64,000 bases of DNA from the NCBI GenBank assembly GCA_029721515.1, contig CM056550.1:22394619-22458618 (forward strand), written 5' to 3'. Under the pieces are notes generated by a model. That model was not told the origin of the DNA. It made no database searches and worked only from the letters and a program-made list of their open reading frames with translations. A program made the translations under genes and the position numbers. Position 1 is the stretch's first letter, and every line of letters starts with the position of its first letter. This document shows positions 23,146 through 35,039 of the stretch, in pieces. Source of the DNA: Synanceia verrucosa. Taxonomy: Eukaryota > Chordata > Actinopteri > Perciformes > Synanceiidae.

Positions 23146-24188
23146 TTCCAAGCTAACATCGATGCATGTGGAGGTTCAATGTATTGCTTCTACACTGATC
23201 TACATTATTTTATATTTTGTTTTGTACAGTTTGCTATCACTTTTATTTTATACTCACTGTATTGCTGCCTAACTGTAGTTCTGCATGGCTTTGAGCTGTC
23301 ACATGAGTTTTAGATTGATGCCTACAAACAGAAACAAATTGAATCACAATTACCTAGGCAGCTATATAACATGGGACATTTAAATAAAATACCAACAGTA
23401 TTTAACACCAAACAATATGACCATTATCAGCTATGTATTCATGTGTGGCTGTTAATCTGTAATACTGTCCACCATATGTGTACGGCCTGTTAGTCTAATT
23501 ATACACCAAAGTTTCTATCCCAGTTAAACTGACACGTTTGCTGTGAGAGAGCAAACTGAAGTGGGATGTTCAGAGACTGCTCAGTTGGCTCATTTTCTGT
23601 TCAAATCATAAGTTTGTGTCCAGTTGGACTAATCCTGGTTACTGGTCTCTTATTTATTTATACCTCACTCCCTAGACTGCAGCCAAATCAGTCACGAATA
23701 TTTTTTTTGTTACTAATTTATACCCATGAAACAATTTTATTTATTATAAGTTGCCTTGAGTAATTTTGTGGTACCAATTCATTACATCTCATTTTACTGT
23801 AGCCACTTCTGATGTGTATAGTAGCAGATGTTGCGGTACTGTAAAGATCCCTGTGATTCTTTAAATGTAATGTGATAATTATTTGTGTAAATCTTGGTCT
23901 AAAGCAAAGACATTCAATTGAATGAACTAGATTGTATGTGAAAATTAACTTATTAAGGTGCAGAAAGTGAAAATGTGAGATCAACTCTTATCTCTTTGTG
24001 CATTATTTGTATACTGAACACACAATTGTATGACTGTGTCTTGGGTTTGAAATTGGGAAATTTTGGCTTAGAAAAATGTTCAAGTTTTTAATTACAAGAT
24101 AAAATAACAGGATACATTTATTTCATACAGTGTCACACTATGATGCAATTAAATCTGCCTTTGTGAAAATCCAATATACATACTCAAG
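23146..24188. other. ikzf5/pstk convergent 3' ends
   Basis: No coding exon. The ikzf5 3' UTR runs in from the left (AATAAA at 23383-23388). The pstk 3' UTR enters from the right with a minus-strand AATAAA at 24122-24117, only about 67 bases after the pstk stop. The middle is AT-rich with no recognisable repeat. Confidence 0.55.
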
Positions 24189-26293
24189 TTATTTACTGTC
24201 ATTTGTGATTCTCAACAGGATCACACTTTTCTCATGCTCAAAAACATCCACTGCTCTTTTCACCACACGTTCCACATCAATGTCCTCTTCCTGAGCGAAA
24301 CACGCTCCCTGGAGCAACTGTCTCCGCAGGTTGTGCAGAAATGTTGCTTTGGATTCACTCAGCTGAGCAGCCAGAGACCTCATGTGTTCGGCGGATAGAT
24401 GATTCTCTGAAGATGAGGTGACACAATTATCAGAACGCTGGGCTTCAGATGACAAACTGAGTGAAGTGTGTAGTGTCTTCATCACAACTGACCTCTGGCA
24501 GTCTTCATGGCTTCAGATATATGGCGTCGACAGACTTGATCGGTCTGATGAACCACACTAGTGGCGCATTTCAGGCGGTCCGCCTCCTGCACAGTGTGAC
24601 AGAACAAATCCATTCAGCAGTCGCATATCTTAAGTCCACCATTAACAGATGCGATGGGAGCCACACTGTTGCACCTTTTGTTCAGTGTTGTCTTCAGCTG
24701 GACTCAGTGGTTTGCTCACTGCAGAGGAGATCAACTCCATCACCCTCTGGCTGAGGACGAGCAAGACAGGAAAACACATGAATACCCCATTTATGCTTGT
24801 GACCTTCAGTAACACTGCATGCTTAGTCTGCTGTCTCTTACATGTCACATTTAGACAAATTGTTTGTGGTGTTGAGTGAAATGCTGTTTGTCTCCCATGA
24901 GTTCTTCTGTGGATTAGGAGACTCCAAACGTTTTGCCATTTCCAGTATCACCTCAGTGGGAATGGGTTCAGACCTGCTCTGGTTTCTGCTGATGCAGGAC
25001 TCCAAATCACACTGCAAATACACCTGGCAGAAACCCAGCGAATCTAAAAAGACATCAGGAAAAACTGGCTCAACCAAAGGGAAATTTATGGGACAGATCA
25101 GTGTTTTATCCCAGTTTTACACATATTTCTTATTGTCCAGGAAGCCACCAATATTGTTTCACACTACTAAAACAAACTTGGAATCAGTAATTCATCAAAA
25201 TAAATATTTAGTTGCCCTTACATTTGTCAAAGTTATCCCATTGTGTTGCAACAGTTTGGAATATGCACTGGTGCATTCAGTGATTCAATAAACACTTACT
25301 AATTTTGATAAGTTTGAAGTATGAAATAAAAGCCTATAGAACACTTCAAAACAATAAGTAGATAAAATACATTTGTACAAGTAAAAATTCAACTTAGTGG
25401 CCAACACTGTAAACAGAAAGTGCTTACATTTTCTTGCAAGCTGGTAGACTTCATATCTCATGCTTGGATAGTAGAAGTTGTCATCCAGCAGAAAGAGAAG
25501 TGGTGTCTGGTCAGCCTGTGAGCGGTCCAAAGCTTCAGGCTGCAGAAAAGCTTGAATGCATCGTTCCCATGCCCTGTTGACCTGACAGCTGTCTCGCAGC
25601 TCTGTCAAAACCTGAGGTTTCTCCAAGAACTGCTCAATGTGACGTAAAACTGCTTGTCTGTGCAGCTTCCACTCAGTGTGCTAGAAAGAGAGACGTGTAA
25701 AAAAAATAATCAATAAAATATTTTCAATGCATGCTGGAGGATGAGGAAAATGACTCCTTAGGAAATACATGTGTACAACTATTAATCATTATATCTACAC
25801 AATTTAATAAACAGTCCAAAACCCAAAGATATTCTTTTAAATAACTTTATTTTACTTTTCAATTAACTCATTGAACTGTTTCTTCTTCCTGTCCTGTATT
25901 ATCTCCTATGCAAAACATTATTTTTGCTAAATGGCTATGTATTATTCTCACAGTACAACTTGCTTAACAACACTTTATTAGTGTTCAATACAAGATTACT
26001 TTTAAAGGAAAACAATTACAATTACAAACTAATTTTGGATATTGTAAGGGGCTATTTAACTCAGTTGTCTTTACTATTTCTTGCCGTTTGACACCGTCCT
26101 CCTCCGCTCTGGTGTGAAAGACATGTACTGGGATGAGGTCATCATACGGCACCACACTGGCTCTCCATCCGTGCTGTGTAGCGGTGCTGAGGACCTCACG
26201 GGCCAACGTGGACTTTCCAACACCAGGAAGCCCGCAGAGGACACACAGACAGGCCGGAGCCCGACCGACATCTCCGGCCTCCTCTGCTGCCAT
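24189..26293 (-). CDS. pstk: L-seryl-tRNA(Sec) kinase
   Basis: Phosphorylates Ser-tRNA(Sec) to O-phosphoseryl-tRNA(Sec), which SEPSECS then converts to selenocysteinyl-tRNA; cytosolic. Six coding exons: 26293-26075, 25680-25428, 25043-24842, 24750-24675, 24586-24493, 24406-24189. Phases agree, giving 353 aa (human 348). Walker A is GLPGVGKST (residues 21-29), followed by the family's YDDL motif. Other conserved blocks are FLLDDNFYYPSMRYEVYQLARK, SLGFCQVYLQCDLESCISRNQSR (lid region) and RLESPNPQKNSWE. The C-terminal ~70 residues differ clearly from human but keep the length. The exon-1 donor is GTAAAG (26074-26069). An alternative donor, GTACAT, further upstream would drop about 20 residues, and I judged it weaker. 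Confidence 0.95.
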
Positions 26294-27054
26294 GTGCTAC
26301 CAGAGAGCCGCTTTAAAACTCAGCTTTTTACATGTTGTTGGTGTAGCAGCGGCTAACTGCAGCTGAGATGACAGCTAACTTCCGCATCATGCCGCGTCAA
26401 AACTACAAGGAAATCACGTGACCTCTGAAATCCTTTCAAAATAAAAGGGTTATTTCTTCTAGTGGAGAGGCTGTGTGAGCATAATATGGGAAACTGGATT
26501 AGGACAAAAGGTGCTTCTTTTACGTATAACCATTCTTTCATGAAAAACGTTGCATATCCTTAAAAAAAAATAAATGAAACTATCTGAAAAAAGAAAAGCA
26601 CTTTGAACTGCTCACAGACCTGTTTTATCAGATTACTGAAACACTGGAGGGTTTCACTGATAATATCCAAGTTTTACTACAGCACCAATGAACACACATT
26701 CACAAAAAGATGCTTCAAACCCAATGCCTGATACATTTTTTTATTCGGTTTACATTCATGAATCTTTAAAATATTTTAATACACATTGACATAATATACA
26801 AAAAGCTTAGTTAGATTTAAAAAATATGTGCATGTATTTCCAATGAATGACTTAACAAAACACTCCAATAAATTTTTACACGTCTTCCAGACTCATCCAC
26901 CAAGTTACTAGAGTCAACCTTAAAAAAGGTGCAGGTAACAAGTTGGTGAGTCTATAGTTTTCACAATTTTTCAGAATTGTTTCTTCACACAGCGCTGAGC
27001 TGTAGTAAACTCCATACTTTCACAACTGATTAAATACTTGGTATAAAAAGAGAA
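26294..27054. other. pstk upstream region and adam9 3' UTR
   Basis: No coding exon. Proximal to pstk is its presumed promoter (about 26300-26470), where I see no strong motif. The remainder is AT-rich and fits an adam9 3' UTR, with a minus-strand AATAAA at 26745-26740 about 310 bases after the adam9 stop. Confidence 0.5.
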
Positions 27055-30000
27055 TCAAAACTGTGGCTGCTTTGGTTGGATTGGTTTAGGTACTCCAGGG
27101 CCCTGCTTTGGAGCTGGTGGCTGTTCTTGGGCAGCACCCGCCTCCGCATTCCAATAATCCAGCTCTCCATACCTAAAACTGACAGGTTAAACCGGTTATA
27201 CAAGTTTGCTTGAAAGACTGGAAGGATAATATGGATTGAGTGAAAAAAAGGTTCATACTCAGAAATTGGAACTGCGGTAGCTGGTGGATATCCAGCCTGG
27301 AATCAGAAGGGAAAAAGAACATTTGCATATGTACGTCTTTTGATTGATTTGCCTCTTGTGTGAGAGTATTTTCAGGTAAAATCAACATTACAATGCCTTC
27401 CTCGCAGTGATGATCATTAAGAAAAGCACATATTTACCCCAACAGAAGGGGTTTGTGCTGGAGGCTGGGTTGTGGCACTTGTTTGAACATTCCCATTTGA
27501 GTGCCTGTTTGCATTTCCATTTTCAGCACTACGCGACCTTTCAGAGAAGAAAACGTGTGAGAAGTGATAATCATTTCATCAAAACAAAAAGCCTATTTCT
27601 ATTAGAGTGTTTTTAAAATGTGAGGTGATGGTTTACTTGAGGCGGCTTCCTTTTAGGCATGGGTCCAGGGTGTCTCTCCTGAAGATGTAGAGCAGCACCA
27701 GAATGAGAAGGACCAGAAGAGGAAGCACCAGCAGGAAGAAGATCAACAGACCGTTCCTGAGGGAGTGGTCTGTGATAGAAAACGTCATGTGCATTACAGT
27801 ACAGAACATTTTACAGTCCCAGTTTATTTCCTGTTGAAGTGTGTGTGAATGACATCAGCAGACAGGAAGTATACATGGACCCAAGCAGGGGATTTAACTA
27901 CATTAATTACACCAAACAGTCCAACATATTCCTTGCAATGAGTAGTGAATTGCTTCTGATCCTGCAGACACACAGAGAAATGGACAGATTGGCATGATTC
28001 AATACCCATTCACATCTGGGCGCAGTGGTCATGTCTGCAGAGGAAATGATGTATTTGTAATGTGAAGCCTAAAAAGGGACTACTGTTTTTCATTACTGTG
28101 CATCTAGTGAAACCTGGAGAACTTCGTACATGAGAGCTTAAGAGTGGCAACAGGTGAACTGTATGGAAATTTTAGAGCCTTTGACTTTATGTGTGCTTTT
28201 ATCTTGAAAGGTAAAAGAATAAAATAAATATAAACCCACCTATCTGAGCAGGACCACTGTTTATGCTACCACCTCGCCCTGGCCTGTCACAGGCTGGCGG
28301 ACCCCACCCATTGTCACAGTGGCAGTTCCCTTGGTCATTACATACCTGAAGGAAACAGCAAAGCCAGATGTGTCATTACTGACTGGTAACAGAGTAAAAA
28401 AAGTTAAGAAAACACTGACTTACCCCACGGCCGTTGCAGGTAGTCTCAGCATCACAGGCCAAGTTGGGCCGCAGAGCAGAGGCGTTCACACATTTAAAGT
28501 CTAAGCAGACCTGAGAGAGAAGACTTGAAACTACTGATGCAGTCAAAATGAATCATTATTTCCACTGTTGCAATGACCGTTCCTGGAATATGTTCAATCA
28601 CATCGCTTCCAGGTTACATTCCTTCTTAAAATAGATACCTTTCCTTTCTCACAAGGGCTGCCAGTGTTAACATAGGCGGGATCCAGCACATCTGTGCCAA
28701 GATTGAAGTTTGCATTAATACACTTCTCCCCTTGAACTTCTTCTATGCTGACTTGAGCACCAGGAGGGGGACTGTTGAGGTCCACATTAGCACACTGCAA
28801 CTTCCCACACATGGAATTTCTGTAAGATCAAGACAATAAGTCAGTTCCCACAGTTGTTAATGAGTTAAACATAGGATGCTTTGAGGATTTATGTATATGT
28901 CCACAGTAAGCTGCATATAAGCTGTTCATATGATTCAATTATTAAAAATCAGAGTACTTACGCTAAGCTACATTTGATAAATACTCCACTGCTGGTAGTT
29001 CCACAGTTTCCAAATGCGTCTCCCCTTATATTTGCATTCCTAAAACAAATATCTGCTGCCTTTGTTGCAGGATCTAACAAAAATATCCAAGATAAAACAT
29101 TAACAAATCGACACAAATCAAAAGTCATGTATAACTCAAAGCCAGAAATTATGACCAAATTTACACAAATGTCACAGAGTTTAATCTGCATTGTAACAAG
29201 CGTTTATTGAGTACCTGGTGCAAAGAGATGTCTGCACTGGAAATCAAATGTCTGACATCGACCCTCATAGCAGTACGCAGCGGCTAGGCCATCGTGACAG
29301 GACAGGCTGTCCATGACATAGTAGTCATTGGGACAGAAAGCACTCATGCCATCACAGTATTCAGGGAGATCACAAGTGTTGACAGACTCTCTGCATGGTG
29401 TTCCAGACACTCGGATCTAAAACAATCACATGCAACAATTAAAAAAAGATCAACCGTTCTTGTACATGCAATGAATGTTTTCCCAACTAAAATGTCTTGT
29501 CTGTATTCTGAGCAGTCATAAGCTGCAGAACCACACACATAATGCTGACCTGACAGTTGCTGCAGCACTCCCCCTGAGCACAAGCGGCACCCCTCGTCAG
29601 TTGGCAGGTGGCAGCATCACAGCATCTATTGTTGCATTCCTGTATGTAATGGAAACAGAGACAAAACATGCTTATCAACACATCTGCCAGAATATTGTTA
29701 TTCTAAGATATGAGATGAGTATCTAGACTTTAGGCTTAAAGAAAAATGTGTGTCTGTGAGAGTTTATCTGAGAGGCAGTACTTTACCTCTGGTTTGCCAC
29801 AATCACACTGCTCGCCTTTCTCCAACTGTCCATTGCCACATTCAGCAACACCAACCACGTCTGATGAGGAGGGCTGGTTTTTCAGACACATGCCTCCTCC
29901 ACGAATGATCATTGTCTCAAAGTCTCTTCCGCTGCAGCTGCTGAAAGTGGTTCCACCGCTACAGAGTAGCAGGGTAAACCATTAAAATAGAATAGAACAG

Positions 30001-33000
30001 AATAGATCTTTATTGTCATTGCCGTTAAACAGTGAAATGGCATTTTGAGAGCCTACATAACAAAATTAACAAATACAGAATTATATCACGTACAGAGCAA
30101 CCAAAGTGCCAAAATAAAGTGAGCATATTATTAAACTGCATTATCTATGCTACAAGATGAAAGTAAAACATTTAAAATATCATACATTTGCATCTTATAA
30201 TTACATAATAAATGAACCAAGTGTATATGCAAACTGTAGATTTTGGTAAGACATGAACTGCCTCCAAAACATTTTTAAGTATTTGCATTTGAACTATTTC
30301 AAGCCAAGGGGTTTGGAAACAGCTTGTGGAAGATGATGCGTTACCTTGCAGAGGCTGCCATGATGCAGCTACTTGCATTGCAGCTGCAGCTCGCAACGTC
30401 GTGATTCATGCCCAGGTTGTGGCCCATCTCGTGGGCCACCACAGTGGAGACATAAAGCAGTGCATCCCCACTGAACTGAGAAAACACACTCAGTGCATTC
30501 AGTGCTAACATTCTCCATAGTGAATATAGCACAATATATGATCCTGAACTGACAATTTATGCATTAATATTATAAGCTTTGAATCATCCTTAAACAACAG
30601 TATTTTAAGTCATAGTTAAAGAGAGCATTTCACTTCATTTTACACTCCAGGAAATGAATATGAAATGATTCGAAACTAAATGAAAACTAACAAAAGGTCA
30701 ATTTAAGTCATTTAAAACACAGTTACCATGCCTTCTTTTGTGAATTGTGCTGTCACTATGCAAAACAATCTAAGGAATTCAATAACACAAAAAGTTGTCT
30801 CGTCATAGTGTTTTGTAAGACTGTGCTCAAGTCTAACCTGTTTGACTGCTGTAATGCTTAAAGCATGCGAGAATAAGATACACTTATTGAACCCCCCCCC
30901 CCCATGAATAATACAGACAGTATCAGTTTCTGCACAGAAGCTCCAAGGTGACAGTGTCAGAGGTTAAAAAGAGAGTTGAACTAACCACATTGATTCCTCC
31001 GGAGGTCGCCACAGAGCAGACTGTGCCCACGAAGGCCATACCCAATACACCTCCACCGTATGGATTGGGCCGACCACTGAGAAACAAGTGGACCCAGAGA
31101 TGAGTCACAAACTTGATTCTACATGTCAGAACGACTGAGATTATGTGGCCATCAATGGCAAAAGAACACGTGCTACTTACACAATGAGTTGAGCCATGTC
31201 ATGCCTGAGCTTTGGTACCAGAGTGGTCTTCCTCCACTTGACAAAACGCCCCAACACCTCTCCTGCAGAGCCCTCCACACTAAATGGATTGCTATCCTTA
31301 AAAATCTCCAGACCCACCAGCACCACACGGATATTCAGCTGCTTATAATACTAGAATGAAACAGAAAATAAAAGACTGTGAAGCACAGCACAACATTCAG
31401 CTGCTTATAATACTAGCATGAAACAGAAAATAAAAGACTATGAAGCACAGCACAACATTCAGCTGCTTATAATACTAGAATGAAACAGAAAATAAAAGAC
31501 TGTGAAGCACAGCACAACATTCAGCTGCTTATAATACTAGCATGAAACAGAAAATAAAAGACTATGAAGCACAGCACAACATTCAGCTGCTTATAATACT
31601 AGAATGAAACAGAAAATAAAAGACTGTGAAGCACAGCACAACATTCAGCTGCTTATAATACTAGAATGAAACAGAAAATAAAAGACTATGAAGCACAGCA
31701 CAACATTCAGCTGCTTATAATACTAGCATGAAACAGAAAATAAAAGACTATGAAGCACAGCACAACATTCAGCTGCTTATAATACTAGAATGAAACAGAA
31801 AATAAAAGACTATGAAGCACAGCACAACATTCAGCTGCTTATAATACTAGAATGAAACAGAAAATAAAAGACTGTGAAGCACAGCACAACATTCAGCTGC
31901 TTATAATACTAGAATGAAACAGAAAATAAAAGACTGTGAAGCACAGCACAACATTCTCAAAAATATCATTTACAACTGAGAATACTTTTTAACAACAATC
32001 GGCAGATCTCACCCCATCCAGTAGATTAGCCATTTCCACCATTTCCTCTCGTATCGCTGTTTCATTCTTTTTCTTAAAATTATACTGTAAAACAATTATA
32101 AAAAAAGTTCTTAACAGCAACAGTTGCAAGGAAAAAGCCCATTCCTACCATTCTCACTTGAAGCCATAAACACATATGATAGAACTTTATTCATTCAACA
32201 GTTGCCTTATGCAGTAGGAAAAAGTATGGAGGTTTAAAAAGTTTTAAAAGAAGTATACACACTCACCCTGAGGTTATCGACAACCAGCACCAACTCCACA
32301 TAACTGGTTTGAGGTAAATTGCGCTTCCTCTGTTCAAACAACAAAGAGTTAATAAGGAAAAGCAGTCACGTCACCCTCAGCTGCCATTTCAAAACCTGTT
32401 CAAACAACAACTAGAAGTTCACTTTATGTGATCCTAACCCGCAACAGTGAAGTCAGCGATTTTCCAGGCTCAAACGGCTTATGGCTTTGCTTTAAGTCAG
32501 CCTCAGTGGCAACTCCACAAGTGACGGGCTCGGACTCAAAGTCCTTCAGTAGGTAGAGAAGGTGCTCATTGGTGGCAGACTGTGGCACAGGCTCAAGTCC
32601 GTAGGTCTCATTTCCAAGGAGGATTACACCCCTGAAGAGAAGTAACACATAGCAGATATACCATTAGATTAATGTTCTCAGTGTGCACTAAAGACCACAG
32701 TCCCACACTGTGGCACAACTTACAAACAATAAACCCAATATACTTCCTCATACTGGGGAAAACTGAGGTAATGAAACAGTTTCCATCGTAAAGTGCCTTT
32801 GCTGCTCTGTATAATTTATATTAACAGCTAAATATTGTGACACAACCTGACCATCTAAACGTGATACGGTTCCATATCAATAAAATATCAATTTTATTAA
32901 ACTAGAAACAGCAAGAGAAACGTTCAAACCTGAGGCCAGAGCATGTACTGAGTGCCACCACTGAATCTTTATACCCCTCCACCTCTCCATGGTAATAGCA

Positions 33001-33909
33001 GTGCACCTGGGAACAGAACAGCAAGACCAGGCTCAAGGGTTGAAGGTCAAACCAAACTACTAAACTACAATGAGCAAGCGTCCACTCACATCCTGCTTTG
33101 GATACGATGGCTCGTGGTTATCAGTGGTGTCATGTGAATACTGAACAAACTCTGAGTGTAAAAAGTCTCTGACAAGAAAAGAAAAAATACATAGGATATT
33201 TAACATGAAGCATTAATAAGGACTTATACCATATAACAATGTCAGTAGCATTAAATTCTCAACTCTGTGCATACCTGTTCCTTTTTAGATGGAGAATGTG
33301 CTTTCTGTTGTTTATGGCGACTTCATATGATATCATCTCTTCTTCATGTTTCTGAAATGGGTAAAAACATTAAAAAAAAAATCAAGAAAGGATTCTTGAT
33401 GTTGTCATATAACAATATAAGCAAAACATATTTAAGCAGGGCTGTAACCCACCTCTTGTGACTGTGGTGGACTGTTGATGCTCCTTGTCCACCTATGAAT
33501 CACCTGAGGATGTACAATGGAGTACTTGGACAGTTTTGATGTTTGCCCATTGATGACTGGAAGGAAGGGGAATGTAATTACTGAGAAGGTATTCTGCCGT
33601 TAACTAATGCTATTTCTTCTCAGGACACAAAACACTAAAATAATGAAAATGAAGATTCTGACAATGCTTTTCCTTTCTTAGGGGTTATTGTATTCTTAGG
33701 ATCCTGCATGTCCCTTTGAAACTGAGACAACTGTAGAGCATACAAAGGTAATCTCTTTGTAAACTTCAAGCAAGGTCGATGACGAAAAATACCCTTTCCA
33801 AAAAGTCCAACAAAAGACAAAAAAAAATCAGCTGTGCCTCACCTTTGTTGTCAATCCAGGAGATGCAAGACAGCAAAACAACAGCGAATAAAATGTATTT
33901 TCTGACCAT
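27055..33909 (-). CDS. adam9: ADAM9 metalloprotease-disintegrin
   Basis: Type I membrane sheddase. Exons: 33909-33843, 33556-33453, 33351-33275, 33168-33090, 33006-32930, 32631-32439, 32329-32267, 32084-32013, 31350-31181, 31076-30986, 30475-30345, 29958-29787, 29639-29550, 29416-29215, 29073-28962, 28819-28639, 28510-28424, 28345-28240, 27769-27637, 27537-27438, 27296-27259, 27172-27055. All phases close, giving 820 aa (human 819). In order: signal peptide (~1-20); prodomain with cysteine switch VTCGVATEAD; furin site RRKR (199-202); zinc site HEMGHNLGMNHD (346-357); disintegrin domain with VNTCDLPEYC; cysteine-rich region; EGF-like CNDQGNCHCDNGWGPPAC; membrane segment ~698-720; short Pro-rich tail (PPAPKQGPGVPKP, likely SH3 ligand). 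The GNCG, FNLGTDV and SINSGPAQI regions match ADAM9 rather than ADAM8/12. The catalytic triad is intact, so it should be active. Confidence 0.94.
29985..30125 (-). repeat. Retroposon 3'-tail relic in adam9 intron
   Basis: AATAGAACAGAATAGATC followed by TTTATTGTCATTG reads, on the minus strand, as the CAATGACAATAAAGAT-type 3' tail common to fish LINE/SINE copies, here with an AT-rich remnant. No coding part remains. Confidence 0.55.
31334..31955. repeat. 62-bp minisatellite, ten copies, containing an adam9 splice acceptor
   Basis: Units begin at 31334, 31396, 31458, 31520, 31582, 31644, 31706, 31768, 31830 and 31892, a constant 62-bp period. Each unit contains, on the minus strand, a pyrimidine tract, a TAG acceptor and the first 17 bases of adam9 exon 9. 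The lowest-coordinate unit is the genuine exon border (exon starts at 31350). Units differ at two sites: TTCTAG or TGCTAG at the acceptor (TGCTAG in the copies at 31396, 31520 and 31706), and CTGTG or CTATG. The alternation suggests a 124-bp dimer was also duplicated. Confidence 0.97.
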
Positions 33910-34506
33910 GATCCTGGTTAAAGTGACAAGATTACCTCCCCATTGGACCTACAGAGTGTTTACTCGATTAATGAAAGCAAGACTTGTGTCTTTGCTTCCT
34001 TGCTGCTGGTCAGGTGCGTCATGATGGGTGTGGCTAACGACAGGTGAGCTATGAGGCTTAAGAAAACATTAGACAAGTAAAACCCGAAGGTAGTGACTAA
34101 ATATTACATGCTTGAGAGAGGGTTTTCAAGACAGTTAACTTATGTGTTAACTGACTGTAAGACAATAACAATGACTTACCTGCTTTAAAAGAACTGCTAG
34201 AGTTAACTGTCTAAAATGGGTGAGTTTCTGTCTTCTAATATAAATACACATTTCTTTCGACGATGCCTTAATCATAATTTTTGAATAGGCTAACTAGCGT
34301 TAACTTTTCTCGAATAAAATAAACATCTTTGATATGCTTAACGTCGACGAGAGCTGCCTTGGAAATATCGCGTTATTTTGGTAGGTGGGACGTCACTCTC
34401 GGGCGGAAGTGTTTTTAGTCTTCAACAACGGCACAGTGTTAGTTGTGTTGTTTAATGATTTTCCCAAGTCAAACCCCATCTGTGCGTTTCAGCGATAACA
34501 CTGAAG
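33910..34506. promoter_or_regulatory. Divergent adam9/parg promoter and parg exon 1
   Basis: The adam9 ATG (minus) and a likely parg non-coding first exon, ending at 34506 with donor GAAG|GTATCT, are under 600 bp apart. A CRE-like GACGTCAC (34389-34396) and an ETS site CGGAAGT (34404-34410) lie just before that exon. No TATA box is evident at the expected distance. Inference from layout and motifs. Confidence 0.5.
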
Positions 34507-35039
34507 GTATCTTTAATAGAAAGCGACCAATGTACACCGTACTTGCTGAAGTGGTGAACGCTATTTAAAATTTGGGTTGTTTTGAGCTGGTGTAGTCCCA
34601 AGCTAGTTAGCATGTAGCTAAGCGTTAGTTGTTTCTAGACAGTCTGTCAACCTGTCAACCACTAATTACGACTGAATGTAAAAGCCTCAGTAATATTAAA
34701 ATTCAGGCATTTCCATCCATGGTTCAGCTCATGTTTACAATTATGTTATCATCACGGAGAATGATTACCCGAAGTTAAAAAAGACCAGTAAATCTATGCG
34801 CTTTCTTGAAATAGTTTGCGTCTTGTATGGCAGCATACCGTATTTTAAAATTTCCTCACCTGTTGAAGAAAGGACTGCCCAAGAAACAAGTCTGGACAAA
34901 ACCCAATAACACATCAATCGTGGTGTCAGCTCAAGTTGTATTGTGAGTAAACATGTTTTTTTTTCTGTTTAAACTGCCAAGAGACTCATCTCTTTGAAAG
35001 TAATATGGTATTATGTGGTTTTTTTTGTGCTTTTGCAGA
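34507..35039 (+). other. parg 5' UTR intron
   Basis: Sequence between the proposed non-coding exon and the acceptor two bases before the parg ATG. It is AT-rich, and I see no other feature in it. Confidence 0.45.

Noticed and set aside
31334..31955. Regular repeat array considered as CRISPR
   Set aside because: The whole 62-bp unit repeats with no unique spacers, and the locus is inside a vertebrate gene; it is a minisatellite.
27055..33909. The ADAM gene considered as adam8 or adam12, both on human 10q26
   Set aside because: The prodomain/propeptide junction, cysteine-rich FNLGTDVLDP block and EGF-SINSGP region match ADAM9, and length equals human ADAM9 within one residue.
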